A stretch of 64,000 nt of DNA from the NCBI GenBank assembly GCA_037043455.1, contig JAWPHD010003099.1:124001-188000 (forward strand), written 5' to 3'. The notes beneath the pieces are model-generated. The model made no database searches and was not told the origin of the DNA. It saw only the letters and a list, made by a program, of their open reading frames with translations. Positions 38,201 to 50,200 of this stretch are shown here, in pieces. The stretch is from Cyrtodaria siliqua. Its lineage: Eukaryota > Mollusca > Bivalvia > Adapedonta > Hiatellidae. The position numbers were made by a program, and so were the translations under genes. Within the stretch, counting starts at the first letter, position 1. Each line of letters begins with the position of its first letter.

Positions 38201-41200
38201 CCGATTCGTACTGCTGGTATGATATATACATTAGTGTGTGTACCATTATTTCCAGATCTGGTCCAAGCCGATTCGTACTGCTGGTATGATATATACACGA
38301 TTGTGTGTACTATTATTTCCAGATCTGGTCCAAGCCGATTCGTACTGCTGGTATGATATATACATGATTGTGTGTACCATTATTTCCAGATCTGGTCCAA
38401 GCCGATTCGTACTGCTGGTATGATATATACACGATTGTGTGTACCATTATTTCCAGATCTGGTCCAAGCCGATTCGTACTACTGGTATGATATATACATG
38501 ATTGTGTGTACCATAATTTCCAGATCTGGTCCAAGCCGATTCGTACTGCTGGTATGATATATACATGATTGTGTGTACCATTATTTCCAGATTCGTACTG
38601 CTGGTATGATATATACATGATTGTGTGTACCATTATTTACCGTTCTGATCCAAGTCGATTCGTACTGCTGGTATAATATATACATGATTGTGTGTACCAT
38701 TATTTACCGATCTGGTCCAAGTCGATTTGTACTGCTGGTATGATATATACATGTTTGTGTGTACCATTATTTCCAGATCTGGTTCAAGCCGATTCGTACT
38801 GCTGGTATGATATATACATGATTGTGTGTACCATTATTTCCAGATCTGGTCCAAGCCGATTCGTACTGCTGGTATGATATATACATGATTGTGTGTACCA
38901 TTATTTCCAGATCTGGTCCAAGCCAATTCGTACTGCTGGTATGATATATACATGTTGTGTTTACCATTTATTTCCGGATCTTTTTCAAGCCAATTCGTAC
39001 TGCTGTTAGGATATATATAATATTATATATATATATATGAATATATATCACACCAGCATTACACACACATATATATATATATGTCATATGTATGACCTCT
39101 TTTCTAGATCTGGTCCAAGCTGATTCGTACTGCTGGTACTACCACGAGCGCTACAACACTATACAGACGACGTACTGTACGAATGGATGTTGTAAAGACT
39201 ATGGCAAGGAGAACGAAATATGCTGTTTTTCCTGGTAAACTATTGACACGTCTGATTGATATGGAATTGTTTACACGTTTGTTTCATAGAACATGTTCTT
39301 GACTTTAAGGTACCCACGGCAATCTTGAAAAAAGTATGAAGCATTAATATAAACACCTCCTTTTATTATTCAGGTATTATTTTGACTTTTAGCACGATTT
39401 TATATAATTTAAAAAAGGTAGTCAAATTTGGAATTGATCATACATTTTTCTACATTATTCATAGGTTTAAATATATTAATATTATACTTTGTTTTCAACT
39501 ATTCAAATAACATTTGCAAATATGTAAGAAATGAAGAAAAACTAATTGCCCGCCGAAAGTTTAAAAATACCAAGACCCTTAAGGTCTCACTACACAATGC
39601 ATTTTTACTATGTTGGCCTATACGAATAAAGTTTACTGGGCCATTCCGAACAGGACGTTTCCAGGCTAAAATTTACTTTTTTATGAAACACAGTCATTTG
39701 CCCACATAAGCTGTACACACTAGTACGGTGACCGTTTTTTTTTAAATATGAGTGGTGTCCACCAGTGCACTATTTTGGGCTTTAACTTCAGAGTTTAGAT
39801 CAAAATTCCTACTCTTCTTCAACACCCATAAAACTGTGATATTTTGGTGGTGTGTCGTCTAATAACCGCACATCCAATTTCAGGTCTGTGATCATCTCAC
39901 CTGCAACAACAATACACAAATATGTCAACAAGTATTAAACATATTTAAAACCGAAGAACACTACTACTTGTTATGGCGTAAGAATTACCCTACCGTGGGT
40001 TTGAATGAAGCTAACTGTTTAGTGAGTCCTTTAGCGAGAAACGAACTAAATAAACCGAGATGACTGATGAGCGCTCCTCCTACCCGAACTACCCGAAGTG
40101 CTGAAGAATTGCTATATAATAAATGGACTACTAGGTTCATAAAGATATACCTTCCTCAGAAGCGCCCACCCCTCGCACACCCTACTGCAGAATACAAATG
40201 AAACGCGGTTACAGGTGATACAATCTCACAATTGAAGATATTACCCCAAAGAAGATGCAAATTAATCACTGACATGCATCATAATCCAATTTCTTCTCAT
40301 TTAAAATACTTTCATGACTTGATGAACACATGAAATGCAATTCATAACTTTTGTCGATTTATCATCAAGATTGGATCATTCACTCAAAACAAGCTTTCGA
40401 TGAAAACTTTTATAAATTCATCTCATTTCAAGACGAAATGAAGACAAATTGAAAACTCCAGTGTTTTATTACCCGTTATTTTATTATATACAAGCAGTTT
40501 CAAAGTCAAAATGATATATGATGAATAAATTGAGGTACTAGTTTTAATACTTGATAACTACTTTATGATTGTCGTGTGTACACACTTATTATTTTTATAA
40601 GGCCACATAAAAAAATATTTGTGGTTCAGGTAACCCGACCGGCCCTATTTTAAGGGGCCGACCCTAAAACATTTTATGCAAAAATTAAACTAAAAAAAAA
40701 ATAAAAATAAAAAAAAATAAAAAAAAATAATATAAAAAAAAAAATAAAAATTTTTTTTTTTTTTTTTTTTTTTTGTTGATAATGCCACGAAAATTGAACT
40801 CAAGGTATAGTAATTTAACACATTAAATTCATTATCAGAATTGAATTCATTACGGAGAGGAAAAAAAGCCTACCTACCTACCCTATTTTTTTTGCCAGTG
40901 TTACCTGAACCACACATATTATTTTGTTTGGCCTAATACACTATTGATTTTGTTCAATGTAGGTCGTTGGACTGCAGCGGTGGTGTAATGGGAGAGCGGG
41001 TGGGTTGAATCCTCGACCGGGTCATACCAAAGATATAATAAAAATGGTACTTTAGTAGCTTGCTTGAAGCTTAGCTTATAAACGGTAGTGCTAGCACGGA
41101 TCATTCCTGTGTCAGAATAATGTGTCTGGGCGTGGGTATCATGGCATGTGTCTACAACGTGGCATTCTATCTTGGCAGTATACTAGCTTCCTATGATATC

Positions 41201-44200
41201 AAGGGTTCTATGGTATCACAGTAGTGTCCAGTCTATAAAACAGTATGCATCTCTGATAAAATATGATAATTATTTTATAGATGTGATGACTTTAGGTACG
41301 TATAATAAAATAATGCAAAAATGTTCACAATATCCTTATGATCTTTAAAATTCATCACCCCTAGTCTCCATAAATGCAGTTTCCATTACCTTGAAGGTTA
41401 TAAAATTCATTAATTTGTAGTCCGATGAGTCTGTTGTACATTATTGTATCTAGAAATGGCCACTCATTGAATCTTATACCAGTTACTAATAAATACAGGA
41501 TATACAATATGTGCCTACCTTGATACCATAGAACTTTTAAAATAATAAGCTCACTGAGGGTACCCTTCTTTTCAAATCTAATTCTGACATTTTTACGTAA
41601 CATTTGTTACATTTTATATCATAACAATTTAGTAGAAGGGTCACAGAAAGCATTCGAGTTTTATTTTTCTTTAAATATTGTTTACAGTTTATTTGTTTCG
41701 TCAAAACATTTAAGTACCAGTGATACCTTAGAGATACCTTAGAACACCATGCTACTATCGAGCTGAACATAGAGTCACTACTACAAGTAAACACCGTAAC
41801 GGTTGTGATATGAATGAAATATAGTAAAAACCGGCATTAACCCCATACACATATATAATGTAAGCAATTTTCAAGTGTGATTATCGGGTACAGTGCTTCA
41901 CCTTACTGATACTGAATCTTGTGAATACACGTCTACCCTTTTTTTACTATTTCCGACAGCATTAGTATTTATTAGGATTCTTGAAAGGGCTCCTAGCTGG
42001 AAATTATGTTCACCAGATCCGTTTTATACCGCTGGACGTCTTCTCTTGTTCGGGAGATTATTAATTGGATTCTTGACAGGGGAGATAGCTGACATCTCTA
42101 CCAGGAAATTATATTCTCCGGGTCGTTAGTATTGCTGGGCACTATTCCGAGCAGTTTATTGTTTATTTATGAAAAAAATATGATTGTTTTATCGATTGCG
42201 TTTTTAGAAAATATCGATAAGAAAACATACATTGCTTCATTTAACTCGACCTGTTTACTCTTTGAGAATGTTGTAAATAATTTAGCTATAACGGTTCAAG
42301 TGTGGAACTCCGCAAACAGCGTTCTCAATAGAAGCAAACAGCATTCTCAATAGAAGCAAACAGCGTGCTCAGTAGAAGCAAACATCATGCTCAATAGAAG
42401 CAAACAGCGTTCTTAATAGAAGCAAACAGCGTTCTCAATAGAAGCAAACAGCGTGCTCAAAAGAAGCAAGCAGCGTGTTCAATAGAAGCAAGCAGCGTGT
42501 TCAATAGAAGCAAACATGCGTGCTCAATAAAAGCAAACATCATTCTCAATAGAAGCAAACAGCGTTCTCAATAGAAGCAAACAGCGTTCTCGATAGAAGC
42601 AAACAGCGTGCTCGATAGAAGCAAACATCATTCTCAATAGAAGCAAACAGCGTTCTCAATAGAAGCAAACAGCGTGCTCAGAAGAAGTAAACAGCGTTCC
42701 CAATAGAAGCAAGCAGCGTGCTCAATAGAAGCAAACAGCGTGCTCAATAGAAGCAAACAGCGTTCTCAATAGAAGCAAGCAGCGTGCTCAACAGAAGCAA
42801 ACATGCGTGCTCAATAAAAGCAAACATCATTCTCAATAGAAGCAAACAGCGTTCTCAATAGAAGCAAACAGCGTTCTCGATAGAAGCAAGCAGCGTTCTC
42901 AATAGAAGCAAACAGCGTTCTCAATAGAAGCAAACATGCGTGCTCAATAGAAGCAAACACCGTGATCAATAGAAGCAAGCAGCGTGCTCAACAGAAGCAA
43001 ACAGCGTTCTCAATAGAAGCAAACAGAGTGCTCAATAGAAGCAAACAGCATTCTCAATAGAAGCAAACAGCGTTCTCAATAGAAGCAAGCAGCGTGCTCA
43101 ATAGAAGCAAGCAGCGTTGTCAATAGAAGCAAACAACGTTCTTAATGGAAGCAAACAGCGTGCTCAATAGAAGCACACAGCGTTTTCAATGGAAGCAAAC
43201 AGCGTTCTTAATAGAAGGAAAGAGCGTGCTCAATAGAAACACACAGCGTTTTCAATGGAAGCAAACATCGTTCTTAATAGAAGCAAACAGCATTCTCAAT
43301 TGAAGCAAACAGCGTGCTCAATAGAACATGTTTTCGTTAAATAAAATAATAAAAATATCTAAATCCCATAACACGCAAGTATACGTTTTACTTTGCTATT
43401 AGTTTAATGCTTACCTGAGCGAAGCTTAAGTTAGCTCATGTGATCTTAAAGAAGCAAACGACAATCTTAGCATTCTGCTTTTTGGATCTCAGGTTTCACC
43501 AGATGTTTATATAATATGACGTAGGTTATCAGAGTATCAACCAAACCCTTAAAGGTACTGGAGGCGATCTGGAAGTATTCTGGATGTCAATCCAAATCCA
43601 AATGCAAATCCAACCATCTCAATGTGTTTCGGATTCATCAACCAACGTGCATATGCACTTCACTAGGTCTTATTATCCGTACAATTTAATTATTGTTAAT
43701 GAAATAGTTTGTTCTGGAAAACTCGACGACTCGTCTAGCTTTGTTTTATAAATTATTACTAGTAATTCATATGATGCGTTAAGTCTCATATACCGACTTG
43801 GAACGATTATTAGGCAATAAGACCTACTTGTTAGCTTAAATTAAATAGATTTTAAGTGTACACAACCTCGCTATTATCCTGTCTTCAGCGCTCAAATTGA
43901 CAAAACAATGTAAATAAAAATACATCCCGTCAAAAGAAAATCTCTAACAACAAAGTCAACATCCAGAGAACTTAGGAAACGATAAACGTATATGTTATTG
44001 TAAAGATCTATAAAAAATTTAATTAGAAACACCTCAGGATGTATCCGGCATTGTACTGAACAACCACAGCAGTTGCAGCCCAAGAGAAAACAAATCTAGG
44101 GTACGACCAGAAAACCCGAGGGACGATCATTGAGTCGCACGAGGTTTGTCGGTATTCGAATAAAGAGAAAAATGAAGCGTAATGACTGACTGTAAAAAAT

Positions 44201-47200
44201 GCAACCCAATCGGGGAGCTTTACAGACCGAACAGTTTCGTTAATACAAATTTACGAAAGGTGCCAAGCATATGTACATTTCATATGAAACCGACGCACAT
44301 TATGAAGGTTTTCATTTGTATTTGTTGAACTGACACCAATTCCTCTTCTAGATCGCCTCCCGCCCCATTATATATGATCCTACAGTGAACCCTTCTAGTG
44401 TATGACCATTGTTTTAAGCCATGTGTAGAGTATAATCTCATGGAGTTGGTTGATTTAAATTTACATCGAGATGTGCGTATCCCATCGAGGTTTTAAATCA
44501 ACCAACGAGATGAGACCATATTCCATCTGTTTTGTGTCCATTTCATCTGTCTTCCATACTCTTACGTCCGATATCTGGTAGTTAGAGAACATCAGTCATT
44601 GTGACAGGTTTTATTTTCATTTAAATGATTTACAACTGTGCAAATACAAAGGAAATGTCAACGACGATGCTACAAAGCTATGTGCGTTTTACCTGTTTAT
44701 TAGTTTAAATGACATCGAACGCAGTTTCCAGTGACCTATATATATACCAATATCTCTTGTTTAAATTATAAACAACTTTTAAAACCAAATCAATGCTCCA
44801 TGCATATGAATACTAAATCGCTGGATGACCTTACTATGACCAATATGTCAACAGTAGGTCACGGCGATCGTCCCCACCCGTCCCACCCCTCCCTCCATAT
44901 TCGAGCTGAAACGTTGAACAGTTTTAAGGGTGTGTCCCCAATATGTCGTTTCTATCTTGAACGTTTTTGAACGTTTGTATATCCATATAAAACAACATAA
45001 TTATTTGCAGTAAATAAAGTATTTTTGTTGGAGAGATAATGGTTTATTGATTTAAAAGTCTTTTCGTTGATGCTTTTCTATAAATCGTTTAGAGGACAAA
45101 CAGACTGAGAGGTTTTATATATACTGAAAAAAAAGTTTGGCAAGTACATTTAGCTTAAAGAAATTGAATGATATGTATTATAATACATTTGCATGACATA
45201 GGGTGATCTTCTCTTTCGCTAATTAGTTGTGATCCAATGTAAGTATCAGAGTTATCTCCCATTTAGTTAAAACAGCGTATTTCATATTCAAAAATACAAA
45301 TCTGGATACTAACCTTGTCATTATAATGCAATAACGAACAAAGTTTAAAAAAAATGAAATTGCCCCCCTTTACATTGAAATAAGATCGAAGTTATAATAT
45401 CTGTAAAGCAGGTAGATTAAAACCTTTTGTTATTTTTTCGCAGATATCGTTTCAAACACAATGCCCTGCATATATCTGCTAATTATGTTAATTATATTGT
45501 TAATGACCCCTGTCACGCATAGTCGAGAATATGCGCAAATGAATTTGCCATGCAATTTACTTGCTAAACTTATTTTTATCAGTATATATCTTCAAACGTT
45601 GAAATGTCTCCACACAGAAAAATGTAAGCTAGTGTACATTTTGTAGTCAAGAAATATGTTCATTAAGATTTAGCAGGCAAAAATAGAACTTTATGAAAAA
45701 ATACATTTATAATCAATAGCCATATATGTATCTTTTACGTTCACATTGTCTGGTTTATTCTAAATTGAGGTAATTGTGCAATATTTATAGAGTTTTGAAT
45801 TTGTAAGAAGAAGTATTCACTTTGGCGGAAATGACGAGCTTATGAGTCACCCTACGCCAAAAGAATGAGTTCCAAGTAATATTTCTCAATATAATTTCAA
45901 TGTTTTTTTGATTTTTTCATGTTGTTTTCTGCATATATATATAAACCTATTGCCTACCCAATATTTTTTAAGAATCTGTGTTATTTTCGCAGATTATTGT
46001 TGATTTTTGTTCTTCGCGGTTCGGTGCAGTTATATAATCTTCAAACAAATGATGGCGCCCACGATAGAAATAACTTGCAGAGATAAATGTTCTGAGCTAC
46101 AATAATAAATACAGTACTTAGTGTTGTAGAAGATTTTGTGTGTGTGTGCTGTGTCAGCGACCATGCCAAAAGGCCCCGTTTTCAATGCCTCGATATTGCA
46201 CACTGACAATGCCCGTTAGTGCACGCCGACAATGGCCCGGTATTGCACGCTGACAATGCCCCGATATTGCACGTTGACAAAGCCCCGATAGTGCACGCTG
46301 ACAATGGCCGATATTGCACACTGACAATGCCCGATAGTGCACACTGCCAATGCCCGATATTGCACACTGACAATGCCCGATAGTGCACGCGTACAATGCC
46401 CGGTATTGCACGCTGACAATGCCCGATAGTGCACACTGACAGTGCCCGGTATTGCACGCTGACAATGCCCGATAGTGCACACTGACAATGCCCGATAGTG
46501 CACGCTGACAATGGCCCGGTATTGCACGCTGACAATGCCCCGATATTGCACACTGACAATGCCCGATAGTGCATGCTGGCAATGGCCCGGTATTGCACGC
46601 TGACAATGCCCCGATATTGTACGCTGACAAAGCCCCGATAGTGCACGCTGGCAATGGCCCGGTATTGCACACTGACTATGCCCTATAGTGCACACTGACA
46701 ATGGCCCGGTATTGCACGCTGACAATGCCCCGATATTGCACGCTGACAAAGCCCCGATAGTGCACGCTGACAATGGCCCGGTATTGCACGTTGACAAGGC
46801 CCCGATATTGCACGTCGCTAAGCCAAGGAACTACTTTCAACTGTAAAGAATGGTAAGCGTGATTTCTCACGTTAATGTGAAAGAAATACAGAAGGGATTG
46901 CCTTTTTGAACTCCCCTACTCACTCCTACGACTAGAGGTTAAACATCAGTTCAATTTTCCAGTTATTCAGTAGTGGCTTATCAGCAACAGTATAAAGCCA
47001 GTGTTATCCTAGTCGTAGGAGAGTGCTGGTTTTAAAAACGTTAACGGATGGTCAAATCATTAGAATTTTCTCATGACGTCGGTTTACATCGAAGTGGTAC
47101 GCCCATCTCGATGTTTAAATTAACCAACTCAGTGAAACCATACTCTGCACTGTCACTACCCTTTTCCGTTTATTTTACCCGTCTCATACAACATTCGCAT

Positions 47201-50200
47201 TACCCTCAGTTTTGGAAACTTGCAAATGTCATCCCAGTTTTCAAAAAGTTAGACCCTTCCAATCCAAAGAACTACAGACCGATTTCCCTACTTAGTTGTA
47301 TTAGTAAAATAATGAGGTGTTGCATATTGAAAGTTTTACTTAATTATCTTATCAGGAATAGTATCCTCACAAAATTTCAATACGGCTTCATACCAGGCGA
47401 TTCAACAATTAAACAGCTAACGTTTATCTACGACGCCTTCTGCCAGGACCTTGATAATGGTAAAGACATTCGTGTAGTATTTTGCGACATATCCAGTGCA
47501 TTCGATCGCGTATGGCATACAGGTCTTATGCACAAATTAAAATCAATAGGTATAAGGGGTAATCTCCTAAAATGGTTTTGTTCCTATCTTTCAAACAGAA
47601 AACAACGCGTTGTCATAAACAACACTAACTCTACCTGGTCACACATTAAAGCTGGTGTCCCGCAAGGTTCTATTTTAGGCCCGATATTGTTCTTAATCTA
47701 TATTAATGATATTGTATCCGACATTGACAGCAACATTAGGTTATTTGCTGACGACACTAGTTTATACATAATCGTTGACAACCCACAAACCTCAGCCAGT
47801 ATTCTAAACTCTGATTTAACTAAATTAGACTTATGGTCAAAACAATGGCTAGTCGAGTTTAACCCTAATAAAACTGAAACCCTTACAATTACACGAAAAC
47901 TTAATAAACCTTTACACCCAGACCTAATTATGAACAATATTACTATACAAGAAGTCGATAACCACAAGCAACTGGGATTAACTTTCTATAACGATGGCAA
48001 ATGGCGTTCTCAAATCGATAATAGTGTTACTCGTGCTTGGCAACGAATAGGTATACTTAGAAGCTTGAAATTCTCTCTTGACAGAAGATCTTTAGAACGC
48101 ATTTACATTTCATTTATACGTCCATTATTAGAGTACGGTAATGTTATTTGGGATAACTGTACCCTAGAGCAAAATAAATCTGTTGAAACAATGCAACTCG
48201 AGGCAGCGCGACTAGTGACTGGTGCAACTAAATTATGCAGTATAGCTAAACTGTATGAGGAAACGAAATGGGAAACTCTCGCTGACGGACGTAAAAAACA
48301 CAAACTCATATTATTTTACAAAATGCGTAACAGCCTTACTCCGAATTACCTAAGTGAACTGATTCCGCCTCAGGTGCACGATCGAACTGGTTATAACCTA
48401 AGAAATCATAATGACATTTCAGTTGTACCTGCGAGGACTAGTTTATACCGGGATTCTTTTCTCCCATCTGTTATTCTCAACTGGAACACTCTACACGAGG
48501 ACATAAGGAACAGCGCTACCTTACACATTTTCAAGTCATCCCTAAACTCTAACTTATCCAAACCCCCAACATACTATTATACTGGAGACCGCCAAGGACA
48601 AGTATTACATGCTAGACTTAGACTTGAATGTAGTTCCCTTGGTCAACATTTACACAAGCGTTCTTATAGACAAGCCAAACTGCACCTGCAGTCTAATAGA
48701 AACAGCATATCTCTATTTATTAATTTGTCCGAGATGTATTGATCAATGACGAGCTTTCTTTACACACTTACCATGTGTTTTATCTCAACAGAATTTACTG
48801 TTTGGGTCAAATAACCTTTCGGACCAATATAACGCCCACGTTTTCAAAAAAGTCCAGTCGTACATATTAGCAACGAAACGATTTACAAACTAGATAGCAA
48901 TGAGCCTATTCCTGGGGACTGATGTGACTGGTGAAATCATTCTTGTTGTACATTTTGCTTGTTTTCTTTTTTTTCATGTTACTTATCGATCGGTCAGGTC
49001 CAAACGTATTACTAATCAGCTACACAATAATGGACAACATAATAATATGACAGGACCTGGTCTGTCGTGCACTGTATCTGTTTTATAATCACTATTTCTA
49101 ATTGTTAAATTCCATCAAATGCTATTTTACATCCTTTGCTAACATTTATAACACATAAAATGTCAGCCGTATCTTATGCACTAATATGAATATTAAGGAG
49201 ATGAATTTACATAAGTTTTCATCGAAAGCTTGTTTTCAAATCCTGTACATGTACTATCGAAACATTGTTCATCACATTTCTTGAATAAATACTGTTTAAA
49301 CCAAACCATACTCTATCTATTACATATACCTCACAGGGTAGAGACACCATGTGGTGATTTTTTGATCGGACTCACGGCATAAATACACAAACATGTCAGA
49401 ACTAGATACAGGGCAAACTTCCCGCAGTGGTTACTTCCCCTTTCTGTTACAGTAATCACTGCCACCACACACATTTATAGCTGAAATCTAGCTAAGTTGA
49501 ATTTTTTGGTTAACTATTTTTAGGCCAATATTTCAACTTGCTTTGTTCAGAATATAGGAAAATAGTGTGAAAAACGGTATCTGGGTACAAAAATAATTTA
49601 TTTATATAAAAATAAATCAATTCAACATCTTCTCGAAGGTGATGATCGATGTTATTGTCAATTGCCTGTTGGTTACGGTAAGAGTTTGCTGTAGCAAGCA
49701 TTACCTAGTGTATCGCCATTTTTTTATAATCATATGGCCTCTGCTATCGTCACGTGATTTGTGTGGTGGCAGGGATAAGTGGCTACAATATCCCTGCGCG
49801 GAGGTTGGATACTGGGTAGCGAAACCACGTGACGTTTTGATCGGGCTCATGACAAAAATTGTAAACAAAGCGCTCGATTCAGGTAGGGTTTTTATTCATG
49901 ACTTTATTAATATTTAAAGCATTTCGTTCAAATAAAGCGCACATTCCCTTACAATGAGGGCTATTTCATCTGTCGCAAAAGGCAGTTTGGTCTATTCAGT
50001 ACTGTCTGAGATTAGCCCTCCCAAAATGTACACGTTAATAGGTTTGTTTCTTTTCTAAGACTTTGAGAGGGCTTATCTCAGACAGTACTAGTTAAATCAA
50101 ATAACCTTTTGCGGCGGGGGCAAGAGCTCACTTTGGAGGGGTATGTGCACTTAAGACGAATAAAATTCAATAAATAAAGTTATGAAGCGAACACCTGCCT

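Noticed and set aside
27231..38967. Dozens of 60-108-codon frames on both strands in the 67-bp array
   Set aside because: They stop after one or two units because 67 is not a multiple of three; only their exon-2-like DLVQADSYCW segment is meaningful, as homology to the real exon.
45461..45646. 61-codon frame with a hydrophobic leader after TTTTTTCGCAG
   Set aside because: It could be a first exon, but no partner exon, cysteine pattern or conservation evidence is visible, and it lies inside another gene's intron.
46154..46797. Three overlapping minus-strand frames of 162-193 codons
   Set aside because: They are different phases of the 23/24-bp array and translate to repeated ALSACNTG-type peptides; no start context, domain or composition supports a gene.
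40384..49240. Short inverted match AAAACAAGCTTTCGATGAAA between 40387 and about 49235
   Set aside because: Only about 38 bp match with no longer alignable context, too little to call a repeat family.
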